In this document: positions 1 through 8,342 of the stretch, piece after piece
How positions within the stretch are numbered: the first letter of the stretch is position 1
Layout of the letters: each line of letters starts with the position of its first letter
Assembly: GCA_021162935.1 (NCBI GenBank)
Contig: JAGGXR010000133.1
Location: 1 to 56,185 of the forward strand
From: Deltaproteobacteria bacterium
Lineage (GTDB): Bacteria > Myxococcota_A > Polyangia > HGW-17 > SLPX01
Direction of reading: 5' to 3'
Length of the DNA: 56,185 bases
Notes under the pieces: model-generated
Database searches by the model: none
What the model was told of the DNA's origin: nothing
What the model saw: the letters and a program-made list of their open reading frames with translations, nothing else
Program-made: the position numbers and the translations under genes

Positions 1-1263
1 GCCCATCCGACCCAGGACCTGTTCGAAATCACCGTGGCTGCCACGGGCCGGGCGCCCTATCGGATCGCCGTCGCCGACCCATACGGAACCGATAAAGCCC
101 TGGGGGCATTCACCCGGCAGATCGTGGTGAACGACCTCAGGATCGCCACCGCCTTCAAGGTGCTCAAACGGCGCACCTATCCGGCCATTTGGCGCACCGA
201 AGGCATGGCCGTCCACCGAAGCGATTGGCGACGGATCGGGGCACAGGGCGTCATGAAGTTCGAGGTGAACAGCTCGGGCGGGACGGTCCAGGTCCACTTC
301 GCCCTATGGGAGCTATCGAAAGGCGAGCAGGCGGTTCTGGAAAAAACCTACCGCATCACCAGGCCACTGCTCCGAATCACCACCCACGTCTGGTGCAACG
401 CGGTCATGAAGTACTACACCGGCAGACCCGGTGCCTTCGGAACCAGGATCGCGTTCGTGGCCACACTGGGTCCCACCCGGAAGGACATCTTCGTCATGCA
501 GCACGATGGCTACGACCTGCACCGGATCAGCAAGCCGAAGTCCATAAACATCCTGCCGTCCTGGTCTCCGAATGGACGCAACATGGTGTTCACCTCGTAC
601 GTGCGCCGCAATCCAGACCTCTACATGGTGCCCGTGCTTGGAAGGCACCTGCCGCATCGCGTGTCGAAGCGCATCGGCCTCAATGCCGGAGCCGCCTTCT
701 CCCCGGACGGAAAAAAGGTGGCCATTACCATGACCAAGGACGGCAACCCGGAGATCTACGTCCTGAGCAGGAGGCGCAAGACGAGGCGGGGCTGGCGGAT
801 CATTCGGCGGCTGACGAGCCATCCGGGGATCGACACGTCGCCCACCTGGTCACCGGACGGCCGAAAAATCGTGTGGGTCTCGAATCGATACGGCAACCCA
901 CAACTGTGGATCATGAACGCCGACGGGTCCCACAAACGGCGGCTGACCAGACGTGGCTACTACAATCAGACCCCGGCCTGGTGCCCCAGAAAGGGCAGCC
1001 CCCTCATTGCGTTCACGAGCCGCAGAAACGGACATTTCAGCGTGTTCATCTATAACGTACGCACACACACGTATCGCCGCATCACGGGCAGACGCCACGG
1101 AGACAACGAAGAGCCCACCTGGGCCCCCAACTGCGAACTGCTCGCCTTCTCATCGACCAGAGGCGGCATCTGGGTTTCGAACCTGGACGGCACCGCCCAA
1201 ACGCAGATCTACAAGGGCAAGGCGCTCCAACCACGATGGGGCCCCTGGCCCACCTTGTACTGA
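1..1263 (+). CDS. TolB-like beta-propeller protein, 3' part (5' end outside window)
   Basis: The frame is open to base 1, and the residues before the first GTG (position 34) already read as TolB-like sequence (FEITVAATG), so the start lies upstream and the gene is partial. The N-terminal part resembles the TolB alpha/beta domain (DPYGTDKALGAFTRQIV). From about residue 150 there are repeated propeller blades with the PSWSPNGR / PTWSPDGRKI / TPAWCPRKG / PTWAPNCEL pattern and NPxLY/LWIM strands. TolB is the periplasmic propeller of the Tol-Pal envelope system. Paralogues with the same fold are common in deltaproteobacteria, and no tol or pal neighbour is visible here, so I assign the fold rather than the strict orthologue. 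The next gene follows after 156 bases. Confidence 0.8.
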   Translation, partial: AHPTQDLFEITVAATGRAPYRIAVADPYGTDKALGAFTRQIVVNDLRIATAFKVLKRRTYPAIWRTEGMAVHRSDWRRIGAQGVMKFEVNSSGGTVQVHFALWELSKGEQAVLEKTYRITRPLLRITTHVWCNAVMKYYTGRPGAFGTRIAFVATLGPTRKDIFVMQHDGYDLHRISKPKSINILPSWSPNGRNMVFTSYVRRNPDLYMVPVLGRHLPHRVSKRIGLNAGAAFSPDGKKVAITMTKDGNPEIYVLSRRRKTRRGWRIIRRLTSHPGIDTSPTWSPDGRKIVWVSNRYGNPQLWIMNADGSHKRRLTRRGYYNQTPAWCPRKGSPLIAFTSRRNGHFSVFIYNVRTHTYRRITGRRHGDNEEPTWAPNCELLAFSSTRGGIWVSNLDGTAQTQIYKGKALQPRWGPWPTLY

Positions 1264-1419
1264 TCGAATGACTCAAACAAGCAAAGCATCATGACCACCA
1301 GCACAGGTGCCAAAACGCTCGACAGAACCCTCGACACACAGAGTCAGACAAGCTGCTGGTTCTCCAGCGCTCTCTTTTGAATCGAATGAATTGAAGCCTC
1401 GCACACAACGGAGCCGACC

Positions 1420-2838
1420 ATGTTCAAAACGTTTGATGAAGCACAAACCTATATGGAACGACACTCGGTCTTTCAGGTGGACCTCAAATTCGTAGGGCCC
1501 CTGGGGCAATGGCACCACGTCTCGCTCCCCGTCGCACCCGGGCTCGGAGCCATTGCCAAACGAGGCGTCGGATTCGACGGGTCCTCGCTCGGATTCAAGG
1601 CAGTCGAATCAGGCGACATGGTCCTCGTGCCCGACCCGACCAGCGCCTGGATGGATCCTTTTTCGTCCTATCCGACCATGTCGTTCATCTGTGACGTCCG
1701 CGAGGCGGACACCCTTGCCGATTTTCCCAACGACCCGCGCAGCGTGGCGAAACGAGCGGAGCAGCACCTGCGCGACAGCAAAGTGGCAGACCTGGTCCGA
1801 TTCGGCCCTGAGTTCGAATTCTACGTATTCGACAAGGTCTTTTTCGAAAACAAGATGGGACGCTCGGGCTACAGCGTCGAATCGGCGGAAACAGACTGGA
1901 ACAGCCCAGACGGCGGCCACGGCCACTACATCAAACCCCTGCGCGGCTACCATGCCATCCCGCCCCAGGACTGCCAGTGGGACCTGCGCACGGAGATGGT
2001 CTCGCACCTGCAGAACGTGGGCATCCCGGTCTATTATCACCACCATGAAGTGGGCGGCCCCGGCCAGGTAGAGATCGAGATCTCCCTGGGCAGCCTCACC
2101 TGGGCGGCGGACGCCACCATGACCGTCAAGTACATTGCCAAACAGACGGCCAGGAGACACGGTCAGACCGCCACCTTCATGCCGAAGCCTCTCCACAGCG
2201 AGGCGGGGTCGGGCATGCACTGCCACCAAACCCTGTGGCAGGGCGACACGAACCTGTTCTTCGATCCCTCAGGATATGCTGGCTTGAGCACCCTGGCACG
2301 GCAATACATCGCCGGCCTACTCCACCATGGACGGGCGCTCCTCGCCCTGACCAACCCATCCACGAACAGCTACCGACGTCTAATTCCCGGCTTCGAGGCT
2401 CCCAGCAAGGCGTTCTTCAGTCAGGCGAACCGAAGCGCCGCCATCCGCGTGCCCAAGTACGCCACCACGAACGAAACCAAGCGGATCGAGTTTCGGCCAC
2501 CGGACGCCACGGGCAACATCTACCTCGTCCTTGCTGCCCAGCTCATGGCCGGCCTCGACGGCATCCTCCATCAGATGGACCCCTCGGACATGGGCTTCGG
2601 CCCAATCGACGAAAACGTGTTCCGATGGTCAAAGGAAAAGCAGGCCACAGTGCCATCGCTTCCCGAATCCCTCGAAGAAGCACTCGATGCCCTGGAACGT
2701 GACCACGACTTCCTACTCGCAGGAGGCGTGTTCACCGAAACGCTGCTGGACCAGTGGATTCGGTTCAAACGGAGCGAGGCCACAGACATCCTGGGGCGCC
2801 CCCACCCCTATGAGGTCGAAATCTACTTCGACGTGTAG
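1420..2838 (+). CDS. glnA: Type I glutamine synthetase, non-adenylylated-type variant
   Basis: 472 residues, the usual length for GSI. ATP-dependent glutamate-ammonia ligase, cytoplasmic, dodecameric in the family. Visible motifs: FDGSS (52-56), GPEFEFYVFD (129-138), HHHEV near 208, MPKPLHSEAGSGMHCH (254-269) and NPSTNSYRRLIPGFEAP (312-328). The metal and substrate ligands of the family are recognisable. Two things differ from the E. coli enzyme: the GDNGSG loop reads SEAGSG, and the adenylylated tyrosine of NLYDL is replaced by Phe401 (ENVFRW). Covalent adenylylation at that site is therefore impossible. Start ATG at 1420 has CGGAG six bases upstream. No glnB, glnD or glnE is nearby. Confidence 0.93.
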   Translation: MFKTFDEAQTYMERHSVFQVDLKFVGPLGQWHHVSLPVAPGLGAIAKRGVGFDGSSLGFKAVESGDMVLVPDPTSAWMDPFSSYPTMSFICDVREADTLADFPNDPRSVAKRAEQHLRDSKVADLVRFGPEFEFYVFDKVFFENKMGRSGYSVESAETDWNSPDGGHGHYIKPLRGYHAIPPQDCQWDLRTEMVSHLQNVGIPVYYHHHEVGGPGQVEIEISLGSLTWAADATMTVKYIAKQTARRHGQTATFMPKPLHSEAGSGMHCHQTLWQGDTNLFFDPSGYAGLSTLARQYIAGLLHHGRALLALTNPSTNSYRRLIPGFEAPSKAFFSQANRSAAIRVPKYATTNETKRIEFRPPDATGNIYLVLAAQLMAGLDGILHQMDPSDMGFGPIDENVFRWSKEKQATVPSLPESLEEALDALERDHDFLLAGGVFTETLLDQWIRFKRSEATDILGRPHPYEVEIYFDV

Positions 2839-3214
2839 GCCCTCCTTTTTTCGCTGATGCACCGCAAACCGCATGGGCAAAGCGGCACCGATTCCCTTTT
2901 TGTGTAAACATCTTCCGCCTTGCAAAAGGACACCCCGACTTCTTCACCTGGAGGGGCAAAGACGAATCCGAGTCGTAACCATTCAGGGGGGTGCTGACAC
3001 GCGCGGGGCAATGGGCACTGAGTTCGTCCAGTGCGTGACGGAGGGAGCGTAGGTTGACCTGTCTGCGGTCAGGCCTGCAAGGAACTGGACCATCACTCGA
3101 CGTACAATTCTTCTTCCACCAAAGCCCCTTTGTCGTGTAGGCTCCCCTTTCGTTGGGTAAAGATCAAAGGAGAAGAAAACCACAGAAACCAGTTTGACGA
3201 CACGGAGGTATCTC
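2839..3214. other. Noncoding gap with several hairpins upstream of the aldolase gene
   Basis: 376 bases without a convincing reading frame. Three short perfect stems can be read on the plus strand: 3015-3020 with 3029-3034 (GCACTG/CAGTGC, 8-base loop), 3055-3059 with 3067-3071 (TGACC/GGTCA, 7-base loop), and an imperfect CCTTT/AAAGG stem near 3146-3170 just before the ribosome binding site. Together they could form a structured leader for the aldolase mRNA or a small RNA. I do not recognise a known riboswitch, and the superficial likeness to SRP RNA fails at the conserved tetraloop. Confidence 0.3.
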
Positions 3215-4126
3215 ATGAGCAAAACAGGCATCATCGTACCGATGGACGTCCCCAAGGAAGCCAGGGAACTGTACCTGAAAAACTACCAAACCATTACGCA
3301 TGACAGTGGACGGCTCATGCTGTTCGCCGGGGACCAGAAGGTCGAGCATCTCAATAAAGACTTCTACGGTGAAGGCATCCACACGGATGACAACGATCCA
3401 GAGCATCTGTTTCGGATCGCAAACCAAGCCAACATCGGCGTGTTCGCCACCCAACTCGGTCTCATTGGCCGATATGGCATGGACTATGCCGAGGTGCCCT
3501 ACCTGGTGAAGCTGAACTCCAAAACGAATCTGGTCAAAACGGCCCAAGAGGATCCGTTCAGCAATCAATGGATCGATGTGGACCAGGTGGCCGAATTCCG
3601 CGACAACAGCGAGTTAAAGATCCTGGGCGTGGGATACACGGTGTATCTGGGCAGCAAGTACGAATCCGAAATGCTGCGGCAAGCCGCGCAGGTCGTCTAC
3701 GAGGCACACCAATATGGCCTCGTATCCGTTCTGTGGATTTACCCGCGAGGCCAGGCGGTCACCGCTGAAAAAGATCCCCACCTCATCGCCGGAGCCACTG
3801 GCACTGCTGCCTGCCTCGGCACTGATTTCGTGAAGGTGAACTATCCGGTGGCGGATGGACAGGAATCGAAAGAGATCTTCAAGGAGGCCATCCTGGCGGC
3901 CGGACGCACCAAGGTCGTCTGCGCCGGAGGCAGCAGCACGGATCCCAAGAGCTTCCTGCAAAGACTCCATGATCAGATCTTCGTCAGCGGCGCAGCCGGA
4001 AACGCCACGGGTCGCAACCTGCATCAAAAGTCCCTGGTTGAGGCCATCAAGATGTGCAACGCCATCTATGCCATCACCGTGGAAAACAAGACGGTCGACG
4101 AGGCCATGGCGATCTACGAGGGCTGA
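3215..4126 (+). CDS. DhnA/FbaB-type class I aldolase
   Basis: 303 residues. The start is ATG 3215, because GGAGG (3204-3208) lies six bases upstream; an upstream in-frame TTG (3194) has no such site. The protein has the (beta/alpha)8 pattern of Schiff-base aldolases of the DhnA/FbaB group: LMLFAGDQKVEHLN (34-47) near the N-terminus, LWIYPRG (173-179), the probable lysine nucleophile in DFVKVNYP (Lys207), and the phosphate-binding CAGGSSTDPKSF and SGAAGNATGRN segments. The likely reaction is reversible cleavage of fructose 1,6-bisphosphate or a related sugar phosphate; the substrate cannot be fixed by reading. A strong hairpin follows the stop codon. Confidence 0.8.
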   Translation: MSKTGIIVPMDVPKEARELYLKNYQTITHDSGRLMLFAGDQKVEHLNKDFYGEGIHTDDNDPEHLFRIANQANIGVFATQLGLIGRYGMDYAEVPYLVKLNSKTNLVKTAQEDPFSNQWIDVDQVAEFRDNSELKILGVGYTVYLGSKYESEMLRQAAQVVYEAHQYGLVSVLWIYPRGQAVTAEKDPHLIAGATGTAACLGTDFVKVNYPVADGQESKEIFKEAILAAGRTKVVCAGGSSTDPKSFLQRLHDQIFVSGAAGNATGRNLHQKSLVEAIKMCNAIYAITVENKTVDEAMAIYEG

Positions 4127-4134
4127 CCCCACAG

Positions 4135-4161
4135 GGGGCTTTGGCCCAGTACCAAAGCCCC
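4135..4161. terminator. Strong bidirectional hairpin between convergent genes
   Basis: Perfect 10-bp stem GGGGCTTTGG (4135-4144) and CCAAAGCCCC (4152-4161) with a 7-base loop, nine bases after the aldolase stop and facing the convergent MscS gene. There is no long T-tract on either side, so intrinsic termination is likely but not certain. Confidence 0.6.
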
Positions 4162-4229
4162 GTTGACACACCTCTTCAATCTGCCAGCCCTGTTGGACCT
4201 GGTTGACCCTCCCAAATCGTCCATTTAGG

Positions 4230-4257
4230 TTGATTGCGCATCCTTGATTGCGCATCC
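4230..4257. repeat. Perfect 14-bp tandem duplication
   Basis: TTGATTGCGCATCC occurs twice in direct succession (4230-4243 and 4244-4257) in the gap between the convergent aldolase and MscS genes. It probably arose by slippage. The embedded TGCGCA is palindromic. Confidence 0.8.
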
Positions 4258-4299
4258 GACGACCCTGGCTCCCAACGCTTCGCGCCAGCAATCAGGCCT

Positions 4300-5496
4300 C
4301 TACTCGACCGCAGCCTCGTTGCCCCGTCGGCCCGGCAAAGAAGGATGGCTTGGCTCCTGGCGGCTCTCGAGGGCCGCACCGGCCACGTCGTCCCACTTCT
4401 TTCGTTCATTGGGCTCGTCGTTCTCCATATAAATGCTCTGCGACGGAAAGGCGACCTGCACACCAATCTCTTCCAGAATCGCAAAGATCTTCAGATTCAG
4501 ATCCTGCCGCACCGCCAGGTACTCACCCCAGACCGTCGTCTCGGTGAAGCAGTAGATCATGATGTCGAGAGACGAATCATTGAAATCAGTAAAATACACG
4601 AGCCAAAAATCCTGCCGAATGCCGGGATGTTCACTGATCACATCCTTGATGCGTTCAACCGCCTCGCGCATCTGGGCCACCGTGGTGCCATACGTGACCC
4701 CAAGCTTGTACGAAATGCGTCGCTTGTGCATCCGTGACCAGTTTTCGACCGTATTGGATGCAATGATCGAATTCGGAACGGACACGAGCGAATTGGCAAA
4801 GGTTCGAACCTTGGTGGAACGAAAACCAATTTCTTCCACCGTGCCCTCCACCTGAGGCGTCTTGATCCAGTCTCCGATGGCAAAGGGACGATCGGTCAGG
4901 ATCATGACGCTCCCGAACACATTGGCCAACATGTCTTTGGCCGCCAAAGCGAAGGCCAGGCCGCCAAGGCCCAAACCAGCCAGCAGGCCGCTGATGTCAT
5001 AGCCCCACTCGCGGACGACCATGACCACGGCGAGCACGATCACCGTCGCCTTGAGAAACTTCTCGGCAAACGGCACGAGTTGGTCGTCCAGATTGGACTC
5101 CGTCTTCGCCGTGAGCCGTTCCAACATGACCGTCACCACCCGGACGGCCCGATAGAGCGCCCAGGCCACGATGATGATCATGATGGTGCGAAACAGACCC
5201 CGGACAAATCCCTGAACATCGACCGGATGATTCGGAAACTGGATCACCTCGGCGCCCAGATAGAAACCGGCCAGAATCACGGTGGAACCAAGCGGTGCCG
5301 TCACCGCCTGGACGAGCAAATCGTCCAGGTCTGTTTTAGTCTTGGACGCGACATGCAAAAGAACGCCGACCAACCGCTTGAGAGCCAGTTTCTTGACGGC
5401 CCATGCAACCACGATGAATCCAATCGCCGCCACGATGCGCCAAACGGGTACAGCGAGAAATTGAAACCGCAAAAATTCCTTGAACTGATCCCACAT
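4300..5496 (-). CDS. MscS-family mechanosensitive ion channel
   Basis: 398 residues from the ATG at 5496, which has GGAGG seven bases upstream; the frame extends further but without a ribosome binding site. Four hydrophobic segments occupy roughly residues 13-215. The last carries the MscS pore-lining signature, a Gly/Ala-rich helix (GLLAGLGLGGLAFALAAKD) running into GSVMILTDRPFAIGDWI, the start of the beta domain. The beta domain (GTVEEIGFRSTKVRTFANSL, VPNS) and a mixed C-terminal vestibule domain follow. Members sit in the inner membrane and open under tension to release solutes on hypo-osmotic shock. The last 40 residues are charged and low in complexity. Convergent with the aldolase gene. 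Confidence 0.9.
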   Translation of the reverse strand: MWDQFKEFLRFQFLAVPVWRIVAAIGFIVVAWAVKKLALKRLVGVLLHVASKTKTDLDDLLVQAVTAPLGSTVILAGFYLGAEVIQFPNHPVDVQGFVRGLFRTIMIIIVAWALYRAVRVVTVMLERLTAKTESNLDDQLVPFAEKFLKATVIVLAVVMVVREWGYDISGLLAGLGLGGLAFALAAKDMLANVFGSVMILTDRPFAIGDWIKTPQVEGTVEEIGFRSTKVRTFANSLVSVPNSIIASNTVENWSRMHKRRISYKLGVTYGTTVAQMREAVERIKDVISEHPGIRQDFWLVYFTDFNDSSLDIMIYCFTETTVWGEYLAVRQDLNLKIFAILEEIGVQVAFPSQSIYMENDEPNERKKWDDVAGAALESRQEPSHPSLPGRRGNEAAVE

Positions 5497-5821
5497 GGCT
5501 CGTCCTCCTGTCACAACCGACCGCGGACACCTGCCGCCCGCTCCATATCGCAATTTGAGCTACCATACTTGGGTTGCTGTGTGAAGGTCAACTGGTCCTG
5601 TGCAGCAACCAGGCCTAACAATCGAGTCGATTTCAACAGGAGGCCGATCCCGCCCGGCTCGCCTCTGCCACGCACACCGACTTAGGAAGTTGTTCAAACT
5701 GGTGGCCGCTGCCAGAATAGACTTCCTTATGGTACAATCGTGACTAAATATCGACCAGGAACAGGTTGGGCCGCTGACGATCAAAACTCCAGACTCGGTG
5801 GGCCCATGGAAAAATAGACGC
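5497..5821. other. Divergent promoter region with inverted repeat
   Basis: 325 bases between the divergent MscS and lipoprotein genes. It contains a 7-bp inverted repeat AGGAAGT/ACTTCCT (5684-5690 and 5721-5727) enclosing a smaller CTGG/CCAG pair, and a candidate extended -10 element just after it. No credible open reading frame was seen. Confidence 0.4.
5730..5738 (+). promoter_or_regulatory. Candidate extended -10 promoter element
   Basis: TGGTACAAT fits the TGn-TACAAT extended -10 form and lies 84 bases before the start of the lipoprotein gene at 5822. No good -35 box is seen at the right spacing, which is tolerated for extended -10 promoters. An alternative reading is TTGTTC (5690-5695), 17 bases, CAGAAT (5713-5718). 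It sits directly downstream of an inverted repeat that could be an operator. Confidence 0.35.
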
Positions 5822-8314
5822 ATGCAACCTCTTCTCTCTCGTTCGATCGTCTTTCCAACCGCGGCCTTGTGCCTCGTGGGCTGTCGGACTCGTTTCGAGA
5901 TCCATCCAAAAGCAGATTCTGGAACCGACGGCCAGAGCCAATGCGGAAACGGCACGGTGGACCCGGGCGAAGACTGCGATCCGCAATCTGGAATCAAGCC
6001 GAGTTGCACCGAAGTCGGCGCAGTGTCCGGCACCCTGTCCTGCCAGCAAGACTGCACATGGGACCAGTCGGACTGCAACTTCTGCGGCAACGGCACCGTC
6101 GAGCAAGACCAGGGCGAAGACTGCGACGATGGAAATCAGACTCCCGGAGACGGCTGCAGCGACGTCTGCCACACAGAAAACCTCTACCGCGGATTTGCGA
6201 CCGTCGAGCATGGTCGTATCAAAGTTCGCGGGCAAACGATCGTGCTCCTTGGGGCAGCAGGACTACCTCAAGACGTCAGCGACCCAGAAGCGATCCAGGC
6301 GGGATTCAACTTCCTGGATCGGCCGGGGCCAACCGGCCATCGAGGCATGTGGTTCCCCATGGGGCAACAGGACCCGAAGAGCATCGTGGAGCCGTATCTC
6401 GACGACATCAACCTCATCGCCTGGCTGGGACCGGACGAACCCCTCTGGAACGGCATCGAAGCGGACGAACTCAAGGCTCAATTTTCGTCTGTGCTGGACG
6501 ACATCGACCCATACGGCAGACTCCGATTCATCAATCATGCTCCAAGGGGCAGCCAGGACGAACCGTCCAACTTCGATCTCCTGCTCGACTATCTCCCCCT
6601 GTCCCAGGTGGTCAGCATGGACATGTATCCCATCCCGGCGGGCAACGGACACTCGATCCTGGCCGACCACCAGGATCTGGATGCGGTTGGGGCCCAAGCC
6701 GACCTGCTTGCGGGCCTCGTGTCGCAATCGGGACTCGACGAATCAGTGGTCATGATCCTCGAAGGTGCCGGGATGGGCAGAATTCCATCCGAACGCTGGG
6801 AAATGGCCGAGCATTGGCGTACCGAGCCGAGCCTGTCGCCGAACCTGGTCCGCTTTGCGGTCACCGGTGATTTCGACGGAGACGGCACCGCAGAACTGGC
6901 CCTTGGCTATGACGGCAGTGCCGACGGCGACCAGGACCGCATTCTGGTCTACGATTTCGCCCAGGCGCCCTTTGGCGGGCCTGTCCAGGAATTGGTCATC
7001 ACGGCCGACCTGTCCCTGGATGCCACCACGATCGCAGCGACTGCAGGCGACTGGGATGGAGACGGAGACGACGACCTGATGATCATCGCCGACCAAGGAC
7101 ACGACAAGCAGGACTTCTGGCTCGTACCATCCACCCAGACCGGCCTCGACCAGCCGCACCTGTCTTTTCGATCTCAGGTTCCCGATGTCGTTCTTTCCGT
7201 GATCCGGCACTTTCTGGCAGCCGACTTCGACGGAGACCAGTGCGACGACCTGATGGCTTCTTACGACTACCCAGACGGCACTCAAGCATGGATTCTGATA
7301 GGGTCACGGTGCAGTGGCTTCGACGATTTCAGCCAAGCAATCTCCTCGCAATGGTATCTTTCGACAACCAGTCAGTTGGACCTCGAAAGAGTCAAAGGCG
7401 CCACGGCTGCAGACACGAATGGCGACGGTCTGGCGGACCTGATCCTCGCGTATCACACCACGAACGAGCACATCTTGATCCTACAGGCCACATCTCAAGG
7501 CACGGGACAGCCCCCACGCGTGCTCCTCGATGTCCCGCAATCGAACCTCAACCTGAACAATCTGCGCGCATTTCAAGCCGGTGACGTGACCGCGAACGGC
7601 CATCCGGACCTTGTCATGGCCTTCAAGTCGCAATTGGACCTGGACGTTTTCGTCGCCGACCCCAGTCGGTCCAACCTAACCGTGGCGGACCTGGACCGAT
7701 GGCTCACCACCACAGCCGTCGACTCCAGCCATGTGATGGCCGACGGTCTGGGCGATCTGGACGGCGACGGAGCGGACGACCTGGTCCTCGCAAGCCGGGA
7801 CAGGACTGATGCCGGTGCCCTGTCTCTGGACGTTGCCTTCTCGACGCAACGGTTCTTCGGCGCCAGGGATCCGCTCCAACAAGAATTGTGGTTCATGGCG
7901 CTGGACGCCATGATCCGAGGCGCGCAGGGCGGTGTGGTGTTCTGGTGCCAGCAATTCGTTTCGAGCGATTCTGCAGCCTGGCAGCGACTCACCGCGGCCG
8001 TGTCCCACCTGTCGAAGCTCGAACCTGTCCTGGCGGCTGACAGCGTGAGCCACGAGGCAAGCGGCGACCTGGCCTGGTGGTGGCTGTCCGGTGCCGACAG
8101 CAGCTACCTCCTCGTGGCAAGAGAAACCAGACAGCCGGCAACGAATCAGGACATGGAGGTACCCGTCCCCCAAAGCACGACGGGCAATCAGGTCGAACAG
8201 TGGGACGTGGGCACCGATACCTTCAGCGCATCGTCCGCCCATCTTTCGGGGACCAAGCTTATAGACCCCTCCCCCATGAGACCGTTCGAGGTGCGGATCT
8301 ACCGAATTCGATAG
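5822..8314 (+). CDS. Lipoprotein: Cys-rich modules, glycosidase-like barrel split by FG-GAP propeller
   Basis: 830 residues from ATG 5822, which gives a clean lipoprotein signal peptide ending ALCLVGC (Cys21). An upstream GTG at 5798 is possible but would spoil the signal. Two Cys-rich modules of the myxobacterial disulfide type follow (CGNGTVDPGEDCD and CGNGTVEQDQGEDCDDGN). The next part reads like a TIM-barrel glycoside hydrolase (WLGPDEPLW, MDMYPI, VVMILEGAGMG). From about residue 343 to 675 there are FG-GAP/VCBS blades (GDFDGDGTAEL, GDWDGDGDDDL, ADFDGDQCDDL, GDLDGDGADDL) that probably bind Ca2+. The barrel then resumes (WFMALDAMIRGAQGGVVFW). It is likely exported and outer-membrane anchored. 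The substrate is unknown and glycosidase activity is inferred from fold hints only. Confidence 0.75.
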   Translation: MQPLLSRSIVFPTAALCLVGCRTRFEIHPKADSGTDGQSQCGNGTVDPGEDCDPQSGIKPSCTEVGAVSGTLSCQQDCTWDQSDCNFCGNGTVEQDQGEDCDDGNQTPGDGCSDVCHTENLYRGFATVEHGRIKVRGQTIVLLGAAGLPQDVSDPEAIQAGFNFLDRPGPTGHRGMWFPMGQQDPKSIVEPYLDDINLIAWLGPDEPLWNGIEADELKAQFSSVLDDIDPYGRLRFINHAPRGSQDEPSNFDLLLDYLPLSQVVSMDMYPIPAGNGHSILADHQDLDAVGAQADLLAGLVSQSGLDESVVMILEGAGMGRIPSERWEMAEHWRTEPSLSPNLVRFAVTGDFDGDGTAELALGYDGSADGDQDRILVYDFAQAPFGGPVQELVITADLSLDATTIAATAGDWDGDGDDDLMIIADQGHDKQDFWLVPSTQTGLDQPHLSFRSQVPDVVLSVIRHFLAADFDGDQCDDLMASYDYPDGTQAWILIGSRCSGFDDFSQAISSQWYLSTTSQLDLERVKGATAADTNGDGLADLILAYHTTNEHILILQATSQGTGQPPRVLLDVPQSNLNLNNLRAFQAGDVTANGHPDLVMAFKSQLDLDVFVADPSRSNLTVADLDRWLTTTAVDSSHVMADGLGDLDGDGADDLVLASRDRTDAGALSLDVAFSTQRFFGARDPLQQELWFMALDAMIRGAQGGVVFWCQQFVSSDSAAWQRLTAAVSHLSKLEPVLAADSVSHEASGDLAWWWLSGADSSYLLVARETRQPATNQDMEVPVPQSTTGNQVEQWDVGTDTFSASSAHLSGTKLIDPSPMRPFEVRIYRIR

Positions 8315-8342
8315 AACGAGAGCGCAACGGAACGAGGTGCCG

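Noticed and set aside
2985-3100. SRP (4.5S) RNA
   Set aside because: A GGTCAGG stretch and a GGGGTGCTG-like stretch are there, but the conserved GGAA tetraloop context and the closing stem are missing.
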